DNA of 64,000 bases from Methanolapillus africanus (GTDB lineage Archaea; Halobacteriota; Methanosarcinia; Methanosarcinales; Methanosarcinaceae), in contig NZ_JAWDKD010000018.1 of NCBI RefSeq assembly GCF_032714475.1, positions 1-64,000 of the forward strand, read 5' to 3'. Below the pieces are notes generated by a model. It was given only the letters and a program-made list of their open reading frames with translations. It did not search any database and was not told the DNA's origin. The translations under genes and the position numbers were made by a program. Shown one piece after another: positions 17,739-26,526 of this stretch; the stretch's first letter is position 1, and the number at the start of each line of letters is the position of its first letter.

Positions 17739-17822
17739 GCGGGGGTTGCCAAGCCGGTCAAAGGCGCAGGGCTTAGGACCCTGTCCTGTAGAGGTTCGCG
17801 GGTTCGAATCCCGTCTCCCGCA
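17739..17822 (+). tRNA. tRNA-Leu, anticodon UAG
   Basis: The full cloverleaf can be drawn: acceptor GCGGGGG with CTCCCGC, anticodon stem CAGGG/CCCTG around CT-TAG-GA (anticodon UAG, reading CUA leucine codons), a long variable arm (TCCTGTAGAGG region) as expected for leucine, and the T arm GCGGGTTCGAATCCCGT. The discriminator is A and no CCA is encoded. A TATA-like TTTATATG lies at about 17685-17692. A run of bacterial-looking genes begins directly downstream. Confidence 0.95.
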
Positions 17823-17864
17823 CTTAAACATATTTCGAATCGTTTTCATATCGCGAGGAATTTT

Positions 17865-18314
17865 ATGATTCGGCCGTTTAAAGTTCAAGATGCGGATCTC
17901 ATCATGAAATTATGGTTGGAAACAAACGTTTCTGCCCATTCTTTCATAAATGCGGATTACTGGCGAAACAACTATGATTCTGTGAAAGAAATGTTGCCGG
18001 ATGCAACCCTTTACATCTATGAAGAAAATAATGTTGTTCAAGGGTTTATCGGCTTAATGAACGCGTATATCGCCGGAATGTTTGTTTCTCAACAATTCCA
18101 ATCCAAGGGCATCGGGAAAAAATTATTGGATCATGCAAAAGCAGAGAACTCAAACCTGATTTTGCATGTTTACAAGAAGAATGAGCATGCTGTTCATTTT
18201 TATCTTCGTGAGGGTTTTGTCATCAACCATGAACAAACCGATGAAAAAACAGGTGAAATCGAACTGGAAATGACATGGATAAGCAGAAATAGAAACCGGA
18301 ATGAACATGAGTGA
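17865..18314 (+). CDS. GNAT family N-acetyltransferase
   Basis: A 149-residue acyl-CoA-dependent acetyltransferase. The GNAT fold is marked by MIRPFKVQDADLIMKLWLE at the start, the acetyl-CoA loop QQFQSKGIGKKLLDHAK (Q/R-x-x-G-x-G/A pattern) in the middle, and LHVYKKNEHAVHFYLREGFV near the end. The substrate cannot be told. ATG 17865 was chosen for the GAGGAA site and because longer versions of the frame run through the tRNA. It overlaps the next gene by 14 bases. The sequence style is that of Clostridia or other gut bacteria. Confidence 0.88.
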   Translation: MIRPFKVQDADLIMKLWLETNVSAHSFINADYWRNNYDSVKEMLPDATLYIYEENNVVQGFIGLMNAYIAGMFVSQQFQSKGIGKKLLDHAKAENSNLILHVYKKNEHAVHFYLREGFVINHEQTDEKTGEIELEMTWISRNRNRNEHE

Positions 18315-18867
18315 TATTTTGGAGTTCCCCAATCGGGCAGCATTCCGCGCATGGCTGAAAATGAATGCCGCGAGCAGCGACGGCGTTTGGTTGCTTTTCG
18401 GTAAACCCGGCGGTCCCAAAACAATCAAGGCCGGCGAGGCTTTGGAAGAAGCTCTCTGCTTCGGCTGGATTGATGGACAAATGCAAAGCATTGACGACAA
18501 AACCTATCAAAAATACTTCTCCCTCCGCCGAGCCAACAGCAAGTGGTCGGAGAAAAATAAGACGTTGGTCGAGCAGCTGGAAAAACAGGGAAAAATGACC
18601 GATTACGGCCGGCAAAAGATTGAAGAAGCCAAGAAAAATGGTCAGTGGGACGCTCCAAAAGCTCCGGGCATCACAGAAGAACAAATCACTGTTTTGTCAG
18701 AATTGTTAAAAGGACACGAGCCGGCTTATACAAATTTCGAGGCCATGTCGCCTTCCGTCAAAAAGACTTACACACGGGCGTATTTGGATGCAAAAACAGA
18801 CGCTGGGCGGGAAAAACGGTTGGCATGGATGATTGATCGGCTGAATCAAAACTTAAAGCCGATGTAA
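18301..18867 (+). CDS. YdeI/OmpD-associated family protein
   Basis: A 188-residue protein matching the YdeI family of bacterial accessory proteins of uncertain function, sometimes linked to resistance to bacteriocins or other stress. Recognised by FPNRAAFRAWLKMNAASSDG, then ALEEALCFGWIDGQMQSID, and KYFSLRRANSKWSEKNK. A C-terminal basic stretch (AGREKRLAWMIDRLNQN) is typical. The start overlaps the acetyltransferase gene, so the two are co-transcribed. ATG 18307 is an alternative start. Confidence 0.85.
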   Translation: MNMSDILEFPNRAAFRAWLKMNAASSDGVWLLFGKPGGPKTIKAGEALEEALCFGWIDGQMQSIDDKTYQKYFSLRRANSKWSEKNKTLVEQLEKQGKMTDYGRQKIEEAKKNGQWDAPKAPGITEEQITVLSELLKGHEPAYTNFEAMSPSVKKTYTRAYLDAKTDAGREKRLAWMIDRLNQNLKPM

Positions 18868-18900
18868 TTATGAAAAACAGCAATCTGAGATGATGAAAAT

Positions 18901-18983
18901 CAGTTGCTGACAAATTGTCAGCAACTGAAATTGAAAGTATTTGAATAATGAAAGTGTGATTTGATTGCTGACAAATTGTCAGC
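18901..18983. promoter_or_regulatory. Two copies of a GCTGACAAATTGTCAGC palindrome
   Basis: The 17-bp palindrome GCTGACAAATTGTCAGC occurs at 18906-18922 and 18967-18983, centred 61 bases apart. The first copy extends to a perfect 27-bp palindrome (18901-18927). The pair lies just before the ybaK-like gene and after the YdeI gene. They could be operators for a dimeric repressor; they have no T tract, so a terminator role is less likely. Confidence 0.5.
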
Positions 18984-19010
18984 CGTTGAAAGAAAGTGTT
19001 GGTGAAGTGC

Positions 19011-19496
19011 ATGAATCAATTAGAAATTATAGATCTGCTGAACCATTTGCAGATAAAATACAGATTCATGGAACATCCGCCGGCGAATACGGTCGAAGAA
19101 ATCGACAGCCTTGGATTGCCTGACGCCGACGCCATTGTTAAAAATCTTTTTCTTCGAGACGACAAAAAGAAAAACTATTATCTGCTGGTCGCCCGCAAGG
19201 ATCGAACAATTAATTTAAAAGAATTAAGCGGATTGCTGGGTTCGCGTCCTTTGAGTTTTGCGTCAGAAGAGGATTTATTCCGTTTTCTTCAATTAAAAAA
19301 AGGTTCAGTGACGCCTTTTGGAATATTGAACGATGCCAAACGGCAGGTTCATGTTTTGATTGATTCCGATGTCATGGCATTTCGTCTTGTTGCCATCCAT
19401 CCAAACGAAAATACAGCGACGGTTTGGCTTTCTCCATCAGATTTAAAAGAAATTATCGAAAATCATGGAAATGCTGTCGATATTTTAAAAATATGA
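19011..19496 (+). CDS. YbaK/ProX-type aminoacyl-tRNA deacylase
   Basis: A 161-residue editing protein of the YbaK/ProXp family, which hydrolyses mischarged Ala- or Cys-tRNA(Pro) in trans. Features are YRFMEHPPANTVEEID near the start, DADAIVKNLFLRDDKKKNYY with the conserved Lys, ARKDRTINLKEL, and GSVTPFGILNDAKRQVHVLID, the signature loop. ATG 19011 follows GGTGA; an in-frame TTG at 18996 is less likely. It resembles the free-standing bacterial ProX rather than a ProRS insertion domain. Confidence 0.9.
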   Translation: MNQLEIIDLLNHLQIKYRFMEHPPANTVEEIDSLGLPDADAIVKNLFLRDDKKKNYYLLVARKDRTINLKELSGLLGSRPLSFASEEDLFRFLQLKKGSVTPFGILNDAKRQVHVLIDSDVMAFRLVAIHPNENTATVWLSPSDLKEIIENHGNAVDILKI

Positions 19497-19547
19497 TGTC
19501 ATTTAAATTGGTATATTTTTAGAACCACAGAACCTTGATATTGATTT

Positions 19548-20402
19548 TCATATCTTCCCGATTTTAAACCGGTACATCATCTCAAATGTCAAACTGCCGT
19601 TCGGATCCTCTCGAACCGGAATATCTTCTCTTTCAAACCATTCGGCACTCAGCAGTTCACTGGCATCAATCACGATTTTATTCGGATCCGAATTTTCCGC
19701 GTCAACGTCGCAGAAAAATCCGGCGAGCAAATTATCCGAAAGCGACCACGGCTGGCTTTTGTAATAGCGAATGTTCTTGACTTTCAGCCCAGCTTCTTCC
19801 ATGACCTCGCGCTCAACCGTTTCTTCAAAGGTTTCGCCGATTTCCGCAAATCCGGCGATCAGCGCATAGCGGTCAAACCGCGGGTATTTCGCGAGCAACA
19901 ACCGGTTGCCGTTCGTGACGCCGACAATGACGGCCGGCGCGATTTTCGGATATTCGGTTTGTTGGCAGGACGGGCAGGAAAGGGATCGGGATTTTCCGTT
20001 TTTCAGCATCACTGCACCGCACCGGCCGCAATATTTCCGGCATTCGTACCAGTTATACAACTGATATCCGGTGACGGCGGCAAACGATAAATGATGGGGC
20101 TCAATCGCCATCGTGTGATGGATCGGTTCCCACGTAAAGCCTTCCGGCGGCTTGATCTGATTCATTAAATAGAAGGTTTGATCGTCAATCGAAAACAGAT
20201 AGGTGTAGAGTTGATTGTAAATTTGATAAATGTCCGCATTCTCTGCTTCCAGCTCTTGGAATGTCGGCAAATCAAACGTTCCGTCTTCGTTTTTTCGGAC
20301 AAGAATGGTATTTTTGTCATAACACAATCCGCAGCTTTCGGCTGTCGGCGGCTGAGGACAGTATTGATTATTGAATCTGTGCGGCGCAATGTCCTGAATC
20401 AT
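19548..20402 (-). CDS. nudC: NADH pyrophosphatase (NudC-type Nudix hydrolase)
   Basis: Cleaves NAD(H) or NAD-capped RNA to nucleotide monophosphates. The 284 residues contain a zinc ribbon (YCGRCGAVML with SCPSCQQTEYP), then PAVIVGVTNGNRLLLAKYPR, and the Nudix box GFAEIGETFEETVEREVMEE followed by AGL. After it comes YKSQPWSLSDNLLAGFF, the NudC-specific SQPWPFPxS-type motif with a variant end. The N-terminal domain is longer than in E. coli. It is the only minus-strand gene in this accessory block. Confidence 0.93.
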   Translation of the reverse strand: MIQDIAPHRFNNQYCPQPPTAESCGLCYDKNTILVRKNEDGTFDLPTFQELEAENADIYQIYNQLYTYLFSIDDQTFYLMNQIKPPEGFTWEPIHHTMAIEPHHLSFAAVTGYQLYNWYECRKYCGRCGAVMLKNGKSRSLSCPSCQQTEYPKIAPAVIVGVTNGNRLLLAKYPRFDRYALIAGFAEIGETFEETVEREVMEEAGLKVKNIRYYKSQPWSLSDNLLAGFFCDVDAENSDPNKIVIDASELLSAEWFEREDIPVREDPNGSLTFEMMYRFKIGKI

Positions 20403-20518
20403 AACATTCTCTCTTTTTCTTTCTCTCTTTCTTCTCTTATTGTTTTGCCTTCAAGTGTCATTTTATTTATACATTCAGAATTTATAATTGGCGGCAGAAA
20501 ATTTATCGGTTGATTTTT

Positions 20519-20704
20519 ATGACGGATTATACAAAAGAAGAATTGGAAGAAGCACTTCTGGCAATTGATTCCACCATTGGCAAATGTGAGAAAGTGCAGC
20601 CGAAATTGAAACCGGGAACGTCTCAACACACGCTGCTCGTCCGCCGGATTAAGGCGTTTCAAATTGCGTCGGCATTGATCAAAAAAGAATTGGAAGAACG
20701 ATAA
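20519..20704 (+). CDS. Small conserved helical protein, 61 residues
   Basis: Short protein reading MTDYTKEELEEALLAIDSTI, then a basic helix (PGTSQHTLLVRRIKAFQIAS). Proteins of this size and pattern are common and uncharacterised in Clostridia, by my recollection. I chose ATG 20519 over the TTG at 20510. It shares a divergent upstream region with nudC and precedes a hydrolase gene by 37 bases. No function can be assigned. Confidence 0.65.
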   Translation: MTDYTKEELEEALLAIDSTIGKCEKVQPKLKPGTSQHTLLVRRIKAFQIASALIKKELEER

Positions 20705-20741
20705 GCAATTTATAAATATCATCTCCGGATAGGAAGTTTGT

Positions 20742-21515
20742 ATGCCTCATCTGATTTGCAATGATTTGAATATGTATTATGAAGATACCGGTTCCGGCGA
20801 ACCGATTATTTTTCTTCACGGCAGCCTGACGAGAGGGGCACCGACATTTGCGGCGCAAATTCAAGCGTTTCAGCCGTCGAACCGGTGCATCTGCCCGGAT
20901 TTACGCGGTCACGGCAACACGTCGTGCACGGATCTTTGCTGGACGTCGGAACTGTTGGCCGACGACGTGATTGAGTTGATGAATGCCTTGGATCTCCCCA
21001 AAGCCCATATCGTCGGACACAGCATGGGCGCCGATGTGGCAATGTACTGCGCCGTCAATTATCCGAAACGCGTCAGCTCCATCGTTTCCATCAGTTCGGC
21101 GGGCGCTGTTAACGACAGCGTGATCACGTACATGGAACGCTTCAATCCCGAAAGCATCGACATGGTCAAATACGGGAATCTTGTTGAAACGATTCAAAAA
21201 GAGCATTTTGCGGCTCACGGCGGCAACTGGCAGACGCTTTTTAACCAATCGCTCGCCAATTGTTACACGTATCCTGATTTTACCGATGACGATTTCAAAA
21301 AAATCACCGCGCCGTTTTTATTGATTTACGGCAGCAGGGACGCGATGGTGAAGGACTATGAGGTTGAAAGGCTCAGCCAAAATATCAGCTCATTTTCATG
21401 CCGATTGATTGAAGACTGCGGACATTTTCCACATGTTGCTTCTCAAAAATGTGATGTGGTGAATCAGATGATTATGGATTTTATCTGCCAATGTAACTCC
21501 TCAACTCAAATGTAA
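20742..21515 (+). CDS. Alpha/beta-fold hydrolase
   Basis: A 257-residue serine hydrolase. The oxyanion region IIFLHGSLTRGAPTF, the strand PDLRGHGNTS, the nucleophile elbow IVGHSMGADVAMY, the acid in LIYGSRDAMV and the final histidine in EDCGHFPHVAS give a complete catalytic triad. The substrate is unknown; the family includes esterases, lactonases and haloperoxidase-like enzymes. AGGAAG lies upstream of ATG 20742. Confidence 0.9.
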   Translation: MPHLICNDLNMYYEDTGSGEPIIFLHGSLTRGAPTFAAQIQAFQPSNRCICPDLRGHGNTSCTDLCWTSELLADDVIELMNALDLPKAHIVGHSMGADVAMYCAVNYPKRVSSIVSISSAGAVNDSVITYMERFNPESIDMVKYGNLVETIQKEHFAAHGGNWQTLFNQSLANCYTYPDFTDDDFKKITAPFLLIYGSRDAMVKDYEVERLSQNISSFSCRLIEDCGHFPHVASQKCDVVNQMIMDFICQCNSSTQM

Positions 21516-21545
21516 TATTAAAAATCGTCTTATTTTTTAAAAACA

Positions 21546-22241
21546 ATGATTCATATGATCAATAAAGAATTATGGATGTCAGATATCATCGAAAAAATGA
21601 AACCGGTCTTTCAAAACCGGCTGTTGTTCGTTGGTTTGCAAGGCAGTTATCAAAGAAATGAAGAAAATGAGACAAGCGACTTTGATGTCGTGGTTGTTTT
21701 GGATCAGTTATCCGTCAGCGATTTGAAAGTCTACCAATCCATCATCAAAACGATGCCGGAATCCGAAAAGGCATGTGGTTTCATTTGCGGCGCCGATGAA
21801 CTTCTCAACTGGCCGTTGCATGAGATTTTTCCGCTTTTGCAGGATACGGACGGATATTTCGGCGACCTCAATTGTTTGCTTCCGGCTTACGGGAAAAACG
21901 ATATTCAACAAAATGTCAACATCTCGGCGGCGAATTTGTACCATGCGGTCTGCCACTTATATTTATTCGGTAACGAATGCCGGAGAACCGAAGACTTAAA
22001 ACCGCTTTATAAATCCGTTTTCTTCACCGCACGCCTTTTGGAATATTTGCGTACCGGCGTTTACTGCCCAACCAAAACATCGTTGGTTGAACGTCTTCAC
22101 GGTGATGAAAAAACGTTGATGGAAATCAGTTTAAATTGGGAAAAATATCAAAATGATATTGATGAAAATCCGGATGCTTATTTTGAGCGATTGATGGAAT
22201 GGTGCCGGATGATTCTGTTATCAGAAAATGATTTGAAATGA
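21546..22241 (+). CDS. Nucleotidyltransferase-domain protein
   Basis: A 231-residue protein with a pol-beta-type nucleotidyltransferase motif near the N-terminus: LQGSYQRNEENETSDFDVVV, where GS and the two Asp of DFD are the metal-binding set. The remaining two thirds are helical and resemble a HEPN-like or kanamycin-nucleotidyltransferase C-terminal half (NLYHAVCHLYLFGNECRRTE). It could modify a small molecule, an RNA or a protein; it is not a minimal MNT antitoxin. It is followed closely by the next gene. Confidence 0.78.
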   Translation: MIHMINKELWMSDIIEKMKPVFQNRLLFVGLQGSYQRNEENETSDFDVVVVLDQLSVSDLKVYQSIIKTMPESEKACGFICGADELLNWPLHEIFPLLQDTDGYFGDLNCLLPAYGKNDIQQNVNISAANLYHAVCHLYLFGNECRRTEDLKPLYKSVFFTARLLEYLRTGVYCPTKTSLVERLHGDEKTLMEISLNWEKYQNDIDENPDAYFERLMEWCRMILLSENDLK

Positions 22242-22258
22242 ACCGGAAATGATCTGAA

Positions 22259-22981
22259 ATGAAGAGCAGTGCTGAGGATCTCCGAAAACGGGGCAAATAT
22301 GAACAAGCGGATCTTGACGCCCTTTCTTCTTTAGATTCTTCTCTTCTTTTCGAAAAAATTAATTCTTGTATGCCGGCAGAACGTTCGGCGGCTGTTCATT
22401 TGCTGAGCGAAAGAAAAGATATCGATCCGGAATATTTGACGGATTTGATTTTGCAGCGGCTGAGTGTGGAAAACAGCCTTTACACAAAAATCGAAATCTG
22501 CAGTGTTCTTGAAAAGGGCGGCTGCAGCACTGCGAAAAAAATGACGGCTTATTTGGGCAAAATCGGACAAAATCAGTATACGGCTTTGCCGGATTCTGTT
22601 TCCAAAAAGAAAAGTTATCCGTTGCCGCGTGATATTATTGCCAGAAGTTTGGGAAAAATGGACGCTTCGGTTTTGCCGGTGCTGTTGGATGTTTTAATGT
22701 CGGGAGACGCGTCTGCGGTATCGGAAGTTTTGGACGCTATCGGTTTTTTGGTTTTTTACAATCCGCAGTCGGCAACGCCCGAAAACCTGGATGCGGTTTT
22801 GTCGGCGTTGACGAAATTTTCGGACAATGATCTTATTCAGTGGAAATTAATGATTTGTTTGTCGGCGTTTCCGCTTCCGAAAAGTCTTGACATATTGAAT
22901 CATGTCATCGAAACGTCGGAAATTCCGATTTTCAGAGAAGAAGCGCTGCGCTCAAAAAATTTGACGGTTCATCGTCATTGA
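22259..22981 (+). CDS. HEAT-repeat-like protein
   Basis: A 240-residue all-helical protein with repeated helix pairs (AERSAAVHLLSERKDIDP, YTKIEICSVLEKGGCSTAKK, RDIIARSLGKMDASVLPVL, AVSEVLDAIGFLVFYN) resembling HEAT repeats. Such proteins are common in Firmicutes and probably bind other proteins. The gene begins 18 bases after the nucleotidyltransferase stop. A strong terminator follows at 23032, ending the bacterial-like block. Confidence 0.7.
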   Translation: MKSSAEDLRKRGKYEQADLDALSSLDSSLLFEKINSCMPAERSAAVHLLSERKDIDPEYLTDLILQRLSVENSLYTKIEICSVLEKGGCSTAKKMTAYLGKIGQNQYTALPDSVSKKKSYPLPRDIIARSLGKMDASVLPVLLDVLMSGDASAVSEVLDAIGFLVFYNPQSATPENLDAVLSALTKFSDNDLIQWKLMICLSAFPLPKSLDILNHVIETSEIPIFREEALRSKNLTVHRH

Positions 22982-23031
22982 AAATACAAAAATAATATTT
23001 GTGGAAAAGACGTTTTTTAAAAAGAATGGTT

Positions 23032-23064
23032 TTGAATAAGGCGACGCCTTATTCAATTTTTTTT
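23032..23064 (+). terminator. Hairpin terminator after the accessory block
   Basis: TTGAATAAGGC and GCCTTATTCAA arms with a three-base loop, followed by eight T. It separates the plus-strand HEAT gene from the convergent CBS regulator gene. Confidence 0.8.
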
Positions 23065-23067
23065 AAA

Positions 23068-23943
23068 TCAGTACATGGCGAGTTCGTTCAAAACGTCTGT
23101 TTTGGACAAAATGCCTTTGGGCGCGCCGTCAACCGTCACAACCAATTGTCCGATGTTGTATTTGTAAAACAGTTTGACAACGTCGTAAAGTTGGGTTTCG
23201 CCGTCGACCGTGATGAGTTCTTTGGTCATGACGTCTTTCACTTTGACGTCCAGCTTGCCGGAGGCGACCGAGCGCGTCACGTCGGATGTGGTGATCACGC
23301 CGACGATTTTTCCTTTGTCTTCGACGGCGGCGCCGTGAAGGTTTTTGGACATAAAGTGTTTGGACGCTTCTTGAAGGTCCGCGTTTAAGTTAATCGCGGC
23401 GGAAAGCGGTTTCATGTAATTTTTCACGTGTTTTTGCGGCAGGGACACGAGTTCCGTGATGTCGATGAGAATGAGGTTGTTGCTGTCGTCGCGGCCGTAA
23501 ACATCGCCGCAGACGGTGAGGCGGTTGACCGGGGTCGGTCCGACTTGAATTTTGTCGCCGGCGTTGAAACTTTTGACGTTGCCGATGATTTTAATGATGC
23601 CTTTGCAGATATCGGGGTTGCGGACGGTGGTAAAAGAGATTTCGGCGGTTGTGGCGTTGTTCACAAGGGAGCCGTTTCTGTAAACCGGGACGTTTGTTTC
23701 TTCTTCCATGACCTCAATGTTGAGGACCTGGTACGCTTCGCCGGTCGGGCGGTAGCCGCCTTTCGGACCCGGAACGCCTTCGACAAGGCCGAGCGCTTTT
23801 AAAAGCTGCATTTGGTTTCGGATGGTGCCGGGGTTTCTGTGGATGAGTTCAGCGATTTCTTCGCCTTTAACCGCAGATTCTTTCTGCCGCTGGATGTTGA
23901 TTAACGCCGCAATAATGTCTTTTTGAATAGTTGTTAAATCCAT
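23068..23943 (-). CDS. HTH-CBS domain transcriptional regulator
   Basis: A 291-residue protein with an N-terminal winged helix (TTIQKDIIAALINIQRQKES, then GEEIAELIHRNPGTIRNQMQ and LKALGLVEGVPGPKGGYRPT) and two C-terminal CBS repeats (MSKNLHGAAVEDKGKIVGVI and VKDVMTKELITVDGETQLYD). CBS pairs often bind adenine nucleotides. This type of archaeal regulator is widespread in methanogens but its targets are generally unknown. ATG 23943 has GGTGATAAA just upstream, so the longer frame up to 24027 is rejected. The bases 23944-24459 between this gene and the GTPase are AT-rich and hold no feature I can name. Confidence 0.85.
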   Translation of the reverse strand: MDLTTIQKDIIAALINIQRQKESAVKGEEIAELIHRNPGTIRNQMQLLKALGLVEGVPGPKGGYRPTGEAYQVLNIEVMEEETNVPVYRNGSLVNNATTAEISFTTVRNPDICKGIIKIIGNVKSFNAGDKIQVGPTPVNRLTVCGDVYGRDDSNNLILIDITELVSLPQKHVKNYMKPLSAAINLNADLQEASKHFMSKNLHGAAVEDKGKIVGVITTSDVTRSVASGKLDVKVKDVMTKELITVDGETQLYDVVKLFYKYNIGQLVVTVDGAPKGILSKTDVLNELAMY

Positions 23944-24459
23944 TTTATCACCGGTTGACAATAAAATTATAAAAATTAAGAAATTTGTAGAAATGAGATT
24001 TTTGTTTATTAAATTAATGATTAACAATCGCTTTAATTGTCATAATTATTTATATAGATATGCTTTGAAACGGATTTTATGAAGATTTGTCCGCGGATCT
24101 CAAGATGTCTTTTGATCCTGAAAAGCAAATAATCCGAAAAAAACGGAGCCTGTTAAAAATGACAAATCATTGAAAGTGGATTGGAGTCAAATATTTAAAG
24201 ATTAATTGAAAAAAATAGAATGTAAATCAAAAATATATTAACTGCAATTGAAAATAATTGACGCCGAATCAGAACGTTCATTGAAATGCGGATTAGTCGG
24301 TTGATTGAATCCATAAAACAAAGACTTAAGAAAGGCTTATATGTCATTTGTTCCTGTATCGGTTCATTTAATCCATTTATTTCAATTTTGAATTTTCGAT
24401 CAATCCGTTCTTTTGGATTCTTTCTCGGATTCTTATTGATATTTATCCGGGGTTTTAGT

Positions 24460-25452
24460 ATGATTTTTGAGAAAATAAAAACAATTCCGACGTCTGAGGA
24501 GCTTTTGGACAAAGCGTTCCGGCGCTCGACGCGTACCATGGCCGGCAAAAAGATTGACGGCCCGACTTCCCGCTGTGAAGCGAACGAAGCGATGCTTTTG
24601 ACGGCCGCCAACATTTTGACGGACAATTTATCCAACACGGCCCGCATGTTCCCGAATTTTGAATCGCTTTCCTCTTTCTATTATGACATGGCCGACATTT
24701 TGGTCGGCGTCGACAAGATTAAAAAATCGCTGTCCCGGATCGACTGGGCGTCTTCGAAAATTCACTCGATGTCGCGCGAATATGTCGGCAAAATCCGCGG
24801 CAACTCGGCGCCCGGCGACGTCCGCAAAGAAGCGTTCGGCCGCATCAGTTCCATTATTTATTCGATTGAGCCGGATTTGAAACTTCTCGGTGAAACCCGC
24901 AACATCTTGAAGGATTTGCCGGACATCCGCGAAGAGCCGACGATTATCATTGCCGGCTACCCAAACGTCGGAAAATCGAGTTTCGTTTCTTATGTGACGA
25001 ACGCGACGCCCGAAATTGCGCCCTATCCGTTCACCACCAAAGGCATTCTGATCGGCCACATGATTGTGAACCACGTCCGCTATCAAGTGATTGACACGCC
25101 CGGCCTTTTGGACCGCCCGATGTCGGAGAGAAACGATATTGAGCTTCAGGCGATTACGGCATTGCGCCGGCTGGATGCCATTGTGATGATTTTGATCGAT
25201 CCGAGCGAAAGCTGCGGTTACGAAATCAAAGACCAGATCAAGCTCGCCAAAGAAATCCAGGCGCGGTTTACGCTGCCGTCGATCATCGTCGGCAACAAAT
25301 CCGACCGCGACGAGTTTAGAAAAGTCGATGAGGTTGACACGTACATTTCAACAAAAACCGGCGACGGTATTGATGAATTGGTTCAACAGCTTCTCAGTAT
25401 GATTCCGCTTCCGGAAAAAGAGTTTGAAGAGCCGAATCCGTTCGGCTACTGA
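24460..25452 (+). CDS. NOG1-type GTPase
   Basis: A 330-residue GTPase of the archaeal/eukaryotic NOG1 (Obg-related) family, probably acting in large-subunit ribosome assembly. A helical N-terminal domain (about 150 residues) precedes the G domain: G1 AGYPNVGKSSFV, switch region APYPFTTKG, G3 VIDTPGLLDRP and G4 VGNKSDRDE. The protein stops after the G domain, as in archaea. I chose ATG 24460 because GGGG lies upstream and the longer frame from 24286 has a hydrophobic leader with no reason to exist. It is followed by a GC-rich 3'-end motif at 25519. Confidence 0.9.
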   Translation: MIFEKIKTIPTSEELLDKAFRRSTRTMAGKKIDGPTSRCEANEAMLLTAANILTDNLSNTARMFPNFESLSSFYYDMADILVGVDKIKKSLSRIDWASSKIHSMSREYVGKIRGNSAPGDVRKEAFGRISSIIYSIEPDLKLLGETRNILKDLPDIREEPTIIIAGYPNVGKSSFVSYVTNATPEIAPYPFTTKGILIGHMIVNHVRYQVIDTPGLLDRPMSERNDIELQAITALRRLDAIVMILIDPSESCGYEIKDQIKLAKEIQARFTLPSIIVGNKSDRDEFRKVDEVDTYISTKTGDGIDELVQQLLSMIPLPEKEFEEPNPFGY

Positions 25453-25518
25453 TTTTTAAAAATTCTTTTTTCTATTTTTTTCTTTATTTACTTTTTTTCT
25501 GTTTTTTGTTTTTTGTTT

Positions 25519-25556
25519 TTTTTGGCGGCATCGGGCGCGCGCGTTACGGCACGCAT
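25519..25556 (+). repeat. GC-rich 3'-end motif after the NOG1 gene
   Basis: A T-rich tract, then GGCGGCATCGGGCGCGCGCG and TTACGGCACGC. It has the same orientation as the gene ending at 25452. Confidence 0.7.
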
Positions 25557-25587
25557 TTTCTTTTTGATTCAAAAGTGGGTGCACTTT

Positions 25588-26526
25588 TCAAATGATATGA
25601 ATAGAAACCAAAAAGTCCTCTTGCGCTTTTTTATTTTCTTCCAGTTTTGCGTCCAATTCAGACCCTTTTTCGGTCAGAAGTTCTTTAATTTTAATTAAAT
25701 ACGAAATCAACCTCTTGATTTCATTCAGATTTCCGCGGATTTGTTTTCGGATGAAGTAATCTGTGAAAAAGTTGTCAAACCAAAAGTCGATAACGCGTTC
25801 GAATCCGGTTATTTTGACCAAATCAAAATCACAAATTTGGCTCACGTCTTTGAGTTCCAGTTCCAGAAATTTCAATTTGGCATTCAGCCGGACAAGTTTA
25901 TCTTCAGCGGCGTTGACGTGCGGATATTTTGCAAAAGATATGATGTTCAAGCCGGCCCACATATCGACAGCCGCCCAGCCTTCGGCTTTTGTGAGCGAGA
26001 CTTTAACGTCTTCCGCCGCTTCACGGGCAACCGACGCTGCATAAATCGCTTCCGCGACTTCCGTTTTTTGGCGTGCGAGAAAATCCCGTTCCGATTCCAG
26101 TTTCAAATACCTGAGTCCGTCCGGCACGGATAAATTTCCGTCAAGATATTTTCGGCGTTTTTCAAGAGCGGTTTCATATTGCTGCGACATTTGGAGCAAT
26201 TCCAGAATTCGTTCGGCCAGGTCATTCTTTTTGGTTTTCAAAAGCTTCAAATCAGCCGCCGCTTTATCATAGTTCAGCTTGGCGCTGATTTCGCCTTGAA
26301 TTTCCTTTTCGACTTTCTCATCATGTTTTCCGGTCATTTTCAGCGCGAAAGACGACAACGATTTCTTTTGAATTTGGACGACGTCGCGTTTTTCTTTTTC
26401 GTATTTCCGAAGAAGTTTATCGACGGTTTTTTCATCCGCGGCGATGTTGTTGTCAATGATTTCCATTTTTTCCTGAAGAACAGATAATGTTGACAGTTTG
26501 TCGCGGATTTCGATTAAATTTTCCAT
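25588..26526 (-). CDS. Coiled-coil protein of unknown function
   Basis: A 312-residue protein, largely alpha-helical, with long charged heptad-like stretches (LSVLQEKMEIIDNNIAADEK, LKLLKTKKNDLAERILELLQ, LNAKLKFLELELKDVSQI) separated by a short hydrophobic region (GLNIISFAKYPHVNAAEDK). The C-terminal 80 residues hold aromatic-rich helices (VIDFWFDNFFTDYFIRKQIR). No catalytic motif or membrane helix is visible. I do not recognise it. ATG 26526 is preferred; an ATG at 26535 adds three residues. It stands alone between repeat elements. Confidence 0.8.
   Translation of the reverse strand: MENLIEIRDKLSTLSVLQEKMEIIDNNIAADEKTVDKLLRKYEKEKRDVVQIQKKSLSSFALKMTGKHDEKVEKEIQGEISAKLNYDKAAADLKLLKTKKNDLAERILELLQMSQQYETALEKRRKYLDGNLSVPDGLRYLKLESERDFLARQKTEVAEAIYAASVAREAAEDVKVSLTKAEGWAAVDMWAGLNIISFAKYPHVNAAEDKLVRLNAKLKFLELELKDVSQICDFDLVKITGFERVIDFWFDNFFTDYFIRKQIRGNLNEIKRLISYLIKIKELLTEKGSELDAKLEENKKAQEDFLVSIHII

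Noticed and set aside
17739..17822. A duplicated tRNA end marking an integrated element
   Set aside because: Scanning downstream by eye I did not find a second copy of the tRNA-Leu 3' end, and there is no integrase.
24286..24459. N-terminal extension of the NOG1 GTPase
   Set aside because: It would add a hydrophobic leader not found in the family; the GGGG site and ATG at 24460 fit better.
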